Positions 34,744 through 42,112 of a DNA stretch of 64,000 nucleotides are shown here, one piece after another. The first letter of the stretch is position 1; each line of letters starts with the position of its first letter. The notes under the pieces are model-generated. The model saw only the letters and a program-made list of their open reading frames with translations, did not search any database and was not told the origin of the DNA. Made by a program: the position numbers and the translations under genes. The DNA is from Aeromicrobium fastidiosum. Lineage in GTDB: Bacteria > Actinomycetota > Actinomycetes > Propionibacteriales > Nocardioidaceae. The stretch lies in the NCBI RefSeq assembly GCF_017876595.1, contig NZ_JAGIOG010000001.1, positions 3,472,001 through 3,536,000 of the forward strand, in the 5' to 3' direction.

Positions 34744-35637
34744 TCAGACCAGGCCGTCGGCCCGCAGCTGCTCGAAGATCTCGCGCGTCGCCTTCGACCG
34801 GTTGAGCGTGATGAAGTGCAGGCCCGGCGCGCCCCCTGCGAGCAGATCGCGGCACAGCTGAGTCGCGAGCTCGATGCCCTTGACCCGGACCGCGGCCTTG
34901 TCGTCGGCGATGGGCTCGATCTGAGCCAGCACCTCGGCCGGCATCTCGGCCCCCGACAGCTCGGCCATGCGGGCGACCTGCGCGAAGTTGAGGATCGGCA
35001 TGATGCCCGGGACGATCGGGATGTCGCTGCCGAGTGCCCGCACGCGCTCGACCAGCCCGAAGTAGTCGGAGGCGCGGAAGAACAGCTGCGTGATGGCGTA
35101 GTCAGCGCCCGCACGCGCCTTGGCCACGAGCACCTCGGCGTCGTGGTCGAGGCTCGCCGCATCGGGGTGTCCCTCGGGGAATGCCGCGACGCCGATCTCG
35201 AAGCCGCCCAGCTGCCTGGCCAGCTCGACGAGGTCGACGGCGTACGTCATGCCGTCGGGGTGCGGCTCCCACGGGGCCCGCGGTCCGCCCTTGGGATCGC
35301 CCCGCAGCGCGAGGACGTTGTCGACGCCGGCGGCGGCGTACTGCTTGAGGACCGACTCGATCTCGCCCCTGGTCTGCGCCACGAGGGTCAGGTGCCCGAC
35401 AGGACGCATCGCCGTCTGCTCAGCGATGCGCGCCGTGATGCGCACGGTGCGCTCCTGGCTGGTTCCCCCGGCCCCGTACGTCACCGACACGAACGTCGGG
35501 TCGAGCGGCTCGAGGTCGGCGATGGTCTGCCACAGCAGGTCCTCGCCGTCGTCGTCCTTGGGCGGGAAGAACTCGAAGGAATAGCTCGGTGCGGGCGCCC
35601 GGAGGGCAGCCACGAGGGAGTGGTCATCGAAAGCCAT
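34744..35637 (-). CDS. metF: Methylenetetrahydrofolate reductase
   Basis: A 297-residue FAD barrel enzyme reducing 5,10-methylene-THF to 5-methyl-THF for methionine synthesis. SFEFFPPKDDDGE near residue 20 is the MetF N-terminal box with the catalytic Glu; SVTYGAGGTSQERTV and LALRGDPKGGPRAPW follow, the latter in the FAD site. VAAFPEGHPDA and YAITQLFF further confirm the family. It is about the size of bacterial MetF. It is transcribed divergently from the polyprenyl synthase from a shared palindromic -10 region and ends 17 bp from the flavoprotein stop. Confidence 0.95.
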   Translation of the reverse strand: MAFDDHSLVAALRAPAPSYSFEFFPPKDDDGEDLLWQTIADLEPLDPTFVSVTYGAGGTSQERTVRITARIAEQTAMRPVGHLTLVAQTRGEIESVLKQYAAAGVDNVLALRGDPKGGPRAPWEPHPDGMTYAVDLVELARQLGGFEIGVAAFPEGHPDAASLDHDAEVLVAKARAGADYAITQLFFRASDYFGLVERVRALGSDIPIVPGIMPILNFAQVARMAELSGAEMPAEVLAQIEPIADDKAAVRVKGIELATQLCRDLLAGGAPGLHFITLNRSKATREIFEQLRADGLV

Positions 35638-35642
35638 GCCGC

Positions 35643-35654
35643 AACGGTACCGTT
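35643..35654. promoter_or_regulatory. Palindromic bidirectional -10 (metF / polyprenyl synthase)
   Basis: AACGGTACCGTT is a perfect 12-bp palindrome in a 23-bp divergent gap. Each strand contains TACCGT (TANNNT): the minus copy at 35644-35649 is 6 nt from the metF ATG and the plus copy at 35648-35653 is 7 nt from the GTG at 35661. Both spacings match the leaderless rule seen elsewhere in the window. It could also be a shared operator. Confidence 0.6.
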
Positions 35655-35660
35655 CAGGAC

Positions 35661-36704
35661 GTGACCTCAGGCGCGGTTGACCCCGACTTCAGAGCCCGGA
35701 TCGATCACACCCTGGTCGAGTTCGTGGAGCGGCAGCGCGGGCTGTTCGCCGCGATGGGACCCGATCTCGACGAGCTCGCCGACGCGGCCGTCTCGTTCGT
35801 CGCGGGCGGCAAGCGCCTGCGCCCGCAGTTCTGCTTCGCCGGCTGGCTCGTCGCCGGCGGCCGTGCCGACGACCCGGCGATCGTCCCAGCCGCGGCGGCA
35901 CTGGAGTGGCTGCAGGGCAGCGCTCTGGTGCACGACGACCTCATGGACGGTTCCGACACGCGTCGCGGCAGGCCGAGCGTCCACCGCGAGTTCGAGGCAC
36001 GGCACCGTGACGGACGTCGTGAGGGTGACTCCGCCGGGTTCGGCGAGTCGGTCGCAGTCCTGCTGGGCGACCTGATGCTGTCGTGGTGCGACGAGATGTT
36101 CCGTGCCAGCGCGCTGCCCACCGTGCCAGCGGCCTTGGCCTTCCTCGACCTGTGCAAGACCGAGGTCGTGGCCGGACAGTTCCTCGACGTCGTCGGCCAG
36201 ACCCGCGCGACGCTCTCGGTCGCCGAGGCGATGCGGGTCGTGCGCTTCAAGTCGGCCAAGTACACCGTCGAACGTCCCCTCCACATGGGCGCGGCACTGG
36301 CCGGGGCGGGCGACGGCCTCATCGCGTCCCTGAGCGACGTGGCCCTCCCCCTCGGCGAGGCCTTCCAGCTGCGCGACGACGTGCTCGGCGTCTTCGGCGA
36401 CCCGGCCGTCACGGGCAAGCCCGCGGGCGACGACCTCCGCGAGGGCAAGCGCACCGTGCTCGTCGCCCGCACCCACGAGCTCACCGACGATGCCGGCCGT
36501 GCCCTCCTGGCCGAGGGGCTCGGCACCGCCGACGCCGTCGCGGCGCTCACCGATCTCATCCGCACCTCGGGGGCGTGGGACGCCGTCGAGGCCGACATCG
36601 CGCGTCTCGAGGCCGAGGCCGACGCGGCGATCGACCGCATCGGCGGCACGGCACCGGAGGTGCTCGGCCCCCTGGCCCTGATCGCGACCCGCCGGAGCCG
36701 CTGA
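35661..36704 (+). CDS. Polyprenyl (geranylgeranyl-type) diphosphate synthase
   Basis: A 347-residue trans-prenyltransferase that condenses isopentenyl diphosphate onto allylic primers. The first Asp-rich motif is DDLMD in VHDDLMDGSDTRRG near residue 95, and the second is DDVLGVFGD near residue 240, matching IdsA-type chain-length enzymes. GGKRLRPQF near residue 55 holds the pyrophosphate-binding Arg. It is most similar in pattern to actinobacterial IdsA/IdsA2 (C15-C20 products). The GTG start is fixed by the TACCGT box 7 nt upstream; a longer reading would run into the divergent gene. Confidence 0.9.
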   Translation: MTSGAVDPDFRARIDHTLVEFVERQRGLFAAMGPDLDELADAAVSFVAGGKRLRPQFCFAGWLVAGGRADDPAIVPAAAALEWLQGSALVHDDLMDGSDTRRGRPSVHREFEARHRDGRREGDSAGFGESVAVLLGDLMLSWCDEMFRASALPTVPAALAFLDLCKTEVVAGQFLDVVGQTRATLSVAEAMRVVRFKSAKYTVERPLHMGAALAGAGDGLIASLSDVALPLGEAFQLRDDVLGVFGDPAVTGKPAGDDLREGKRTVLVARTHELTDDAGRALLAEGLGTADAVAALTDLIRTSGAWDAVEADIARLEAEADAAIDRIGGTAPEVLGPLALIATRRSR

Positions 36705-36787
36705 GCGCCGTCCGCCGGTGCGGGCGAGATCACAGCGGCCGCGCAACACGCATCGATGCTGGTCACGGACCTGTGTGGCAGAGTCAT

Positions 36788-36793
36788 TAGAAT
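36788..36793 (+). promoter_or_regulatory. -10 box of the PASTA kinase gene
   Basis: TAGAAT lies 47 bp before the GTG at 36841, leaving a leader of about 40 nt with the ribosome site GAGGAAGGG. No convincing -35 is seen. Confidence 0.5.
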
Positions 36794-36840
36794 GCGTCCA
36801 GGGCCTGCCGGGGTCCACTGCGCGACGAGGAAGGGCTGAC

Positions 36841-38880
36841 GTGGCAATCACAGGCGACGACGCTCTCGTCGGCACGGTGCTCAACGAGCGCTACCTCATG
36901 GGCGAACGCATTGCCCGTGGCGGCATGGCGAGCGTCTTCAAGGCGACCGACCAGCGGCTCGACCGCGAGGTCGCGATCAAGGTCATGCACCGCGGACTCG
37001 GCGACGACCAGCAGTTCACGCAGCGCTTCGTGCGCGAGGCCAAGTCGGCGGCCAAGCTCAACCACCGCAACGTCGTGTCGGTGTTCGACCAGGGCACCGA
37101 CGGCGAGGTCACGTACCTCGTGATGGAGTACGTGCCCGGCAACACGCTCCGCGACCTGATGCGCGCCGAGGCACCCATGCCCCCCTACCGCGCGCTCGAG
37201 CTGCTCGAGCAGGTGCTCATCGCCCTGTCCGCGGCCCACGCCGCGCGCATCATCCACCGGGACGTCAAGCCCGAGAACGTCCTGATCACCCCCGACGGCG
37301 ACGTCAAGGTCGCCGACTTCGGCCTTGCGCGGGCCGTCAGCGCCGCGACCACCGCGACCGGCGGCACCCTGATCGGCACCGTCTCGTACCTGGCACCCGA
37401 AATCGTCACCAACGACGGGGTCGACGCCCGCTCCGACGTCTACGCGTGCGGCGCGATGCTCTACGAGATGCTGACGGGCTTCAAGCCGCACTCCGGCGAG
37501 TCGCCGATCCAGGTGGCCTACAAGCACGTCCACGAGGACATCGGCAAGCCGTCCGCCGTGCAGCGCGGCATCCCGCCCTACGTCGACGCACTCGTCGCGC
37601 GGGCCACGGTGCGCGACCGCGACCAGCGCTCGACCGACGCACGGGTGCTGCTGCAGCAGGTGCGGTCGGTCCAGCGGGCCCTGGCCGCCGGCCTCGAGGA
37701 CGATCCCGAGCTCGTGGCCGACCTCCTCCCCGGCGGACGTGTCGACGTCGACGCGCAGGCCCCGACCGTCGCCGTCCCGCGCGCTGCCCTCGGCACCCCG
37801 GTCGCATCGCCGGCGTCGGCCTCGGCCGTCACCACGGCGACCGTCGCCGGGCCCGAGCACACGATGCAGTGGAGTGCCGGCGGCCCGACTCCCCCGCCGC
37901 CCCCCGCGCCGATCGAGGGCGCGGCCAAGCCGGCCGGCCTCCACCCGCCGATGTCGCGCGAGGAGTACGGCCAGGTCGCCAGCAAGAAGCACTCGCGTCG
38001 CGGACGCAACCTGCTCGTCGCCGCGGTCGTCGTGGCCCTGCTCGCCGGGCTGCTGACGTGGTACGTCACCGACCTGCGCTACGACGAGACGCCGTTCCTG
38101 GTCAACAACGCCGAGACCGTCGCCAAGGAGAACGCCGAGCAGGCGGGCTTCGACTTCAAGGTCAGCAAGCGATCCTTCTCCGAGACGGTGCTCGCCGGCA
38201 CGATCATCAGCACCGATCCGGCACCCGGCGAGAAGATCCTGCCCGGCAGCACGATCGACGCCGTCGTCTCCAAGGGTCCCGACCGGGTCTCGATCCCCGA
38301 GGGCGATCTCAAGGGCATGACGATCGAGGACGCCACAGCGGCTCTCGAGGCGCAAGACCTCAAGCTGGGCGAGCAGAAGCCCACCTACAGCGAGTCGATC
38401 GCCGAGGGCCTGGTCATCCGCGCCGACGGCGTCACCTCCGCCGATCAGCTCAAGCGGGGCGACACCGTCAACGTCCGGGTCAGCCGCGGCCGCCGCCCGA
38501 TCGACATCCCCAACGTCGAGGGCGATCCGCTCGATGCCGCGCGCAAGGCCCTCGAAGAGGCCGGCTTCACGGTCGACAGCGGCGAGGACTTCAGCGACAC
38601 CGTGCCGCAGGGCGCGGTCATCTCGCAGTCGCCGGCCGGCGGCCAGGCATTCAAGAACGACCAGATCTCGCTGACCGTGTCGAAGGGTCCCGAAGCCATC
38701 CCGATCCCGTCGGTCGTCGGCATGAAGAAGTCCGACGGTCGCGCGACGCTCGAGGCCGCGGGCTTCAAGGTGCGGGCGTTCTCGTTCCCGGGTGCCGGCA
38801 ACTACGTCATCCAGCGGCAGGTTCCGGGAGCCGGTGACACCGCCAAGCGCGGTGCCACGATCACGATCTCGCCGCTCTGA
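36841..38880 (+). CDS. PASTA-domain Ser/Thr protein kinase (PknB family)
   Basis: A 679-residue Hanks-type kinase. The kinase domain (about 20-285) contains GERIARGGMASVF, the ATP lysine in VAIKVMH, the catalytic HRDVKPENV and the metal-binding DFG in VADFGLARA. A Pro/Ala-rich linker leads to one membrane helix (about 390-408, NLLVAAVVVALLAGLL). Four PASTA repeats (about 415-679) follow, with recurrent SKGPDRVSIP-like and VSRGRRPIDIPNV boundaries, expected to bind muropeptides or lipid II. Its neighbours (aroG, polyprenyl synthase) match the M. tuberculosis pknL locus, but that kinase lacks PASTA repeats. It probably signals wall status to division genes. Confidence 0.93.
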   Translation: MAITGDDALVGTVLNERYLMGERIARGGMASVFKATDQRLDREVAIKVMHRGLGDDQQFTQRFVREAKSAAKLNHRNVVSVFDQGTDGEVTYLVMEYVPGNTLRDLMRAEAPMPPYRALELLEQVLIALSAAHAARIIHRDVKPENVLITPDGDVKVADFGLARAVSAATTATGGTLIGTVSYLAPEIVTNDGVDARSDVYACGAMLYEMLTGFKPHSGESPIQVAYKHVHEDIGKPSAVQRGIPPYVDALVARATVRDRDQRSTDARVLLQQVRSVQRALAAGLEDDPELVADLLPGGRVDVDAQAPTVAVPRAALGTPVASPASASAVTTATVAGPEHTMQWSAGGPTPPPPPAPIEGAAKPAGLHPPMSREEYGQVASKKHSRRGRNLLVAAVVVALLAGLLTWYVTDLRYDETPFLVNNAETVAKENAEQAGFDFKVSKRSFSETVLAGTIISTDPAPGEKILPGSTIDAVVSKGPDRVSIPEGDLKGMTIEDATAALEAQDLKLGEQKPTYSESIAEGLVIRADGVTSADQLKRGDTVNVRVSRGRRPIDIPNVEGDPLDAARKALEEAGFTVDSGEDFSDTVPQGAVISQSPAGGQAFKNDQISLTVSKGPEAIPIPSVVGMKKSDGRATLEAAGFKVRAFSFPGAGNYVIQRQVPGAGDTAKRGATITISPL

Positions 38881-38900
38881 GACAGGCGTACGACTCCGCG

Positions 38901-38906
38901 TACGCT
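38901..38906 (+). promoter_or_regulatory. -10 box of a leaderless promoter (CMD-family gene)
   Basis: TACGCT lies 6 nt before the ATG at 38913 and just downstream of the kinase stop. Confidence 0.55.
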
Positions 38907-38912
38907 GACGGC

Positions 38913-39440
38913 ATGGACCAGCCCCGTATCGCCCCCGGCGGACTCCGCGAGCTCGGCGTCGTCAACTACGCGTTCTGCACCATCGCCGGCCGCGTCATCG
39001 GCGGCGAGCGTCCCCATGTCTTCACCACGCTGGGGCGTCAGCGACGGCTCTTCAGGGGCTGGCTGCACTTCAGCGGCCGGCTGATGCCCGGCGGCCTGCT
39101 GCCGCGTCGCGAGTCCGAGCTCGTGATCCTGCGCATCGCGACGCTGCGCGACTGCGAGTACGAGCGCCGGCACCACGTGCGCATCGGACGTCGAGCGGGC
39201 GTCACGCAGCAGCAGATCGACCACCTCGACGACCTCACGTGGTCGGGGTGGACGTCCCGTGAGCTGGCGCTGCTGCAGGCGACGACCCAGGTCGTCGAGA
39301 CCAAGGGCATCGACGACGCCGCCTGGGCCGAGCTGGCCGCCCATCTCGACGAGCCCCGGCTCATCGAGCTGCTGCTGCTGTGCGGTCAGTACGACTCACT
39401 GGCCACGACCCTGCTGACGCTGCGGGTGCAGCCGGAGTAG
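38913..39440 (+). CDS. Carboxymuconolactone decarboxylase (AhpD-like) family protein
   Basis: A 175-residue protein of the CMD/AhpD fold. RRESELVILRIATLRDCEYERRHHVRIGRRAG (about 63-95, conserved elements ELVILR, C, E and HH) is the family core. AhpD enzymes use ExxxCxxCxxxH; here a single Cys is followed by Glu three residues later, so the redox Cys pair is missing and peroxidase activity of that type is unlikely. Many actinobacterial relatives have this one-Cys form and no assigned function. It is a single-gene unit converging on the DUF1990 gene with a 16-bp gap. Confidence 0.8.
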   Translation: MDQPRIAPGGLRELGVVNYAFCTIAGRVIGGERPHVFTTLGRQRRLFRGWLHFSGRLMPGGLLPRRESELVILRIATLRDCEYERRHHVRIGRRAGVTQQQIDHLDDLTWSGWTSRELALLQATTQVVETKGIDDAAWAELAAHLDEPRLIELLLLCGQYDSLATTLLTLRVQPE

Positions 39441-39456
39441 TCGGAGCCCCAGCTCG

Positions 39457-39933
39457 TCAGCGTGCCAGCGCCGCGAGGTAGCGGCGCGCCATCCAGGTCT
39501 GCACCACGACGCCCAGGGGCCCGAGCAGTCGCGCGATCGGCGTGCCCGGACGGGAGAAGGCCGTGATCGTGGCGGTCACGACACCCGTCGCGGGGTCACG
39601 CTGCAGCTCGAACCGTTCCTCGCCGCACTCGGGATGGCCCGGCAGCGTGCCGTACGTGAAGCCCTGGCGGTCAGCCTCGTCGACGACCGACACGACGCGG
39701 CACGGGATCGTCCGACCCGCGAACCTGAACGTGACGTCCTGCCCTGGCGTGGCCCGAGGGACGTCACCGAGCGGCTTGACCCCGGCGCGGCGGTGCATCT
39801 GCCACGTCATCAGCACCGTGGCCGCCGCCTCGAGGTCGACGGCCCCGAGCACCTGCCGCTCGTGGAGGTGGTGGTAGCCGGCAGGCAGCTCGTCGCGCCC
39901 CGTCGCACCCACCTCGGGATACGTCAGGTCCAT
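39457..39933 (-). CDS. DUF1990 family protein
   Basis: A 158-residue soluble protein of the DUF1990 (YndB-like) family. Typical patterns are LTYPEVGAT at the N-terminus, GAVDLEAAATVLMTWQMHRRAG near residue 45, and TYGTLPGHPECGEERFEL near 100. The C-terminus (LGPLGVVVQTWMARRYLAAL) is also conserved. The function is unknown; homologues occur with lipid or START-like proteins. It begins 3 bp after the aroG stop, so it is co-transcribed with the DAHP synthase gene. That coupling seems local rather than functional. Confidence 0.85.
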   Translation of the reverse strand: MDLTYPEVGATGRDELPAGYHHLHERQVLGAVDLEAAATVLMTWQMHRRAGVKPLGDVPRATPGQDVTFRFAGRTIPCRVVSVVDEADRQGFTYGTLPGHPECGEERFELQRDPATGVVTATITAFSRPGTPIARLLGPLGVVVQTWMARRYLAALAR

Positions 39934-39936
39934 GCG

Positions 39937-41274
39937 TCAGTCGCGGCCCGCGAGCATCTCGGCGACGAGGAACGCCAGCTCGAGCGACTGGGCCCGGTTG
40001 AGGCGGGGGTCGCACAGCGTCTCGTAGCGGTGCGTGAGGTCCTCGGCCGACAGCTTCGCGCCGCCGCCGACGCACTCCGTGACGTCGTCGCCCGTGAGCT
40101 CGACGTGGACGCCGCCGGGCCACGTGCCGAGCGCGCGGTGCACCTCGAAGAAGCCGCGCACCTCGTCGATGACGTCGTCGAACTCACGCGTCTTGTAGCC
40201 GTTGGACGTCTCGAAGGTGTTGCCGTGCATGGGATCGCAGATCCAGGCGACCTCGATGCCCGCAGCGGTGACCTTCTCGACCAGGTTGGGCAGCCCATCG
40301 CGGATCTTGCCGGCACCGAACCGGGTGATGAAGCTGACCTTGCCCGGGATGCGGTCGGGGTTGAGCTTCTCGTAGAGGGCGATCGCGTCGTCGGCCGTCG
40401 TGGTGGGCCCGAGCTTGACGCCGATCGGGTTGGCGATGCGGCTCAGCAGCTCGACGTGGGCACCGTCCAGCTGACGGGTGCGCTCACCGATCCACACGAA
40501 GTGGCTCGACACGTCGTACGGCTGCTCGGTGCGCGAGTCGATGCGCGTCAGCGCGTGCTCGTACTCCATGATGAGCGCCTCGTGCGACGAGAAGAAGTCG
40601 ACGGTGTGGAACTCGTCGGGATCGACGCCGATCGCGTCCATGAACGCCAGGGCGCGGTCGATCTCGGCACCGATGCGCTCGTAGCGCTGACCGACGGGGC
40701 TGGTCTTGACGAAGTCGGTGTTCCACGCGTGCATCTGGCGCAGATCGGCGTAACCACCGGTCGTGAAGGCGCGCGCCAGGTTGAGCGTCGCGGCCGAGGC
40801 GTTGTAGACGTCGACGAGCCTCTGCGGGTCGTGCGCGCGCGATTCGGGGGTGAAGTCGAAGCCGTTGACCGCGTCACCGCGGTAGGCCGGCAGCGTCACG
40901 CCGTCGCGGGTCTCGGTGTCGCTGGAGCGCGGCTTGGCGTACTGACCGGCCAGTCGGCCGACCTTGACGACGGGGACGCTGGCCGCGTAGGTCAGCACGA
41001 CGGCCATCGACAGCAGCACTCGCAGCTTGTTGCGGACGTTCTCGGCGGTGACGCCCTCGAAGGTCTCGGCGCAGTCGCCGCCCTGCAGCAGGAACGCCTC
41101 GCCGCGGGCCACGTCGGCCAGACGGTCGCGCAGCGCGTCGCACTCCCCCGCAAAGACCAGTGGCGGCATCTTGCGCAGGGTCTGCACCGCGGCGTCGCGG
41201 GCGGACTGGTCGACGTACGTGGGCTGCTGGGCAGCGCCGATCGCACGAAGTTCGTCAAGACTCGGAATGCTCAC
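39937..41274 (-). CDS. aroG: 3-deoxy-7-phosphoheptulonate (DAHP) synthase, class II
   Basis: A 445-residue plant-like (type II) DAHP synthase that condenses PEP and erythrose-4-phosphate, the entry to aromatic amino acids. GGDCAETF near residue 80, VKVGRLAGQYAKPRS near 120 and VWIGERTRQLDGAHVEL near 270 contain conserved metal and substrate residues; EVAWICDPMHGNT near 345 has the metal His and Asp. The last part GGGAKLSAEDL is also typical. The GTG start is fixed by TAGAAT (41281-41286) 6 nt upstream. DUF1990 follows at 3 bp. Confidence 0.95.
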   Translation of the reverse strand: MSIPSLDELRAIGAAQQPTYVDQSARDAAVQTLRKMPPLVFAGECDALRDRLADVARGEAFLLQGGDCAETFEGVTAENVRNKLRVLLSMAVVLTYAASVPVVKVGRLAGQYAKPRSSDTETRDGVTLPAYRGDAVNGFDFTPESRAHDPQRLVDVYNASAATLNLARAFTTGGYADLRQMHAWNTDFVKTSPVGQRYERIGAEIDRALAFMDAIGVDPDEFHTVDFFSSHEALIMEYEHALTRIDSRTEQPYDVSSHFVWIGERTRQLDGAHVELLSRIANPIGVKLGPTTTADDAIALYEKLNPDRIPGKVSFITRFGAGKIRDGLPNLVEKVTAAGIEVAWICDPMHGNTFETSNGYKTREFDDVIDEVRGFFEVHRALGTWPGGVHVELTGDDVTECVGGGAKLSAEDLTHRYETLCDPRLNRAQSLELAFLVAEMLAGRD

Positions 41275-41280
41275 CCGAGA

Positions 41281-41286
41281 ATTCTA
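41281..41286 (-). promoter_or_regulatory. -10 box of a leaderless promoter (aroG)
   Basis: TAGAAT on the minus strand, 6 nt from the GTG at 41274. Confidence 0.65.
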
Positions 41287-41325
41287 CGCCGAGCCGGCAC
41301 CCGCCCCGTCCCCGCCATATGGCGT

Positions 41326-41384
41326 GGACCGACGATGAGCGTTTGTGGCTGCCGAAGCGACACGAAACCCTCATCCTCGGTCCC
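41326..41384. repeat. Palindrome doublet C, copy 1 (59 bp)
   Basis: GGACCGACGATGAG (41326-41339) pairs with CTCATCCTCGGTCC (41370-41383) at 13 of 14 positions. The reverse complement carries GGGTTTCG in its core, as do the other copies. It lies upstream of the aroG promoter. Confidence 0.88.
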
Positions 41385-41387
41385 GCT

Positions 41388-41449
41388 GGGGACTGACGAT
41401 GAGCGTTTGTGGCTGCCGGAGCTACCCGAAACCCTCATCTTCGGTCCCC
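41388..41449. repeat. Palindrome doublet C, copy 2 (62 bp)
   Basis: GGGGACTGACGATGAG (41388-41403) pairs with CTCATCTTCGGTCCCC (41434-41449), with one T-G wobble and one mismatch. Its reverse complement core GTTTCGGGTAGC-T-CCGGCAG-CC-A-CAAACGC is the same as in doublet B apart from two 1-nt insertions and two substitutions. Confidence 0.9.
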
Positions 41450-41465
41450 GGCGGAGCCGCCGCGC

Positions 41466-41945
41466 TCACCAGCCGAGGGTGCCCGGCGCTCCCTTGAACG
41501 GGCCGGTGACCCGTGACGTGATCCAGCCGCCGTAGAAGTCGCCCTCCTGTGCCTGCACCTGCTCGTCGTCGATCCAGCAGGAGTCGACCTTGCCGGGATA
41601 GATCGCGACGTGCCCCTCGAGGTCGCGGTAGCCACCGCTGGGTGCCTCGTACGTCCAGGCCCCGGCGGGGATCGTGCGCTCGGGCGTCACGACGTCGAAG
41701 TACGACGCGGCACCCTTCCACTCGCACCACGTCGAGCCGTCGATCGGGCGGAGGACGCCCTCGGCGAACGCGGAGACGGGAAGGTAGTACGTCGGCGGGT
41801 GGCTGGTCTCGCAGATCCGGTACGACGTCGTGGTGTCGGCGATCGTCACGCCACCGACCACGACGACGAGGTGCTCGTCACTGGGCTCGATCGACGGCGG
41901 CCGCGGGTAGTCCCACACGTTCTCAACAGGCCGGGAGGAAGTCAT
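41466..41945 (-). CDS. DUF427 family protein
   Basis: A 159-residue soluble protein of DUF427, a small beta-tent-like fold common in actinobacteria and fungi, with no established function. Typical sequences are VENVWDYPRPP at the N-terminus, CETSHPPTYYLP near residue 50, CEWKGAASYFDV near 80 (conserved CEWKG) and the C-terminal CWIDDEQVQAQ. The ATG at 41945 is chosen because TAGCGT (41953-41958) lies 7 nt upstream; a GTG 9 bp earlier would fall inside that promoter. It stands between two repeat blocks. Confidence 0.88.
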   Translation of the reverse strand: MTSSRPVENVWDYPRPPSIEPSDEHLVVVVGGVTIADTTTSYRICETSHPPTYYLPVSAFAEGVLRPIDGSTWCEWKGAASYFDVVTPERTIPAGAWTYEAPSGGYRDLEGHVAIYPGKVDSCWIDDEQVQAQEGDFYGGWITSRVTGPFKGAPGTLGW

Positions 41946-41952
41946 GCAAGTC

Positions 41953-41958
41953 ACGCTA
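41953..41958 (-). promoter_or_regulatory. -10 box of a leaderless promoter (DUF427 gene)
   Basis: TAGCGT on the minus strand, 7 nt from the ATG at 41945. Confidence 0.55.
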
Positions 41959-42004
41959 CCGACACCACGTCGTCACCACAGGCCGAGCGAGCCCTGCTGG
42001 GGGT

Positions 42005-42112
42005 CCCCCCACGAGCGAAGCGAGTAGGGGGCGCGAGGCACGCGCCCGGGCGAAGCCCGGCAGCGGCGAGGCACGAGCCGCTGGAGCGGCGACGAAGGAG
42101 CCGCGCGCGGCT
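42005..42112. repeat. Mini-hairpin repeat block (GCGAAGC type), 3' of pfkA
   Basis: GAGCGAAGCGAG (42013-42024) sits between CCCCC and GGGGG runs; a perfect CCGGGC-GAA-GCCCGG hairpin lies at 42046-42060; and AGCCGCGCGCGGCT, a perfect 14-bp palindrome, lies at 42099-42112, touching the pfkA stop. The layout is like the block at 27965-28141: GAGCGNAGCGAG plus a GGCGAAGCC hairpin next to a stop codon. Confidence 0.75.

Noticed and set aside
33470-36704. Carotenoid biosynthesis cluster
   Set aside because: No phytoene synthase or cyclase is present and metF lies between the two isoprenoid-like genes.
38913-39440. AhpD alkylhydroperoxidase function for the CMD-family gene
   Set aside because: The CxxC redox pair is absent; only one Cys is conserved, so the catalytic role is not supported.
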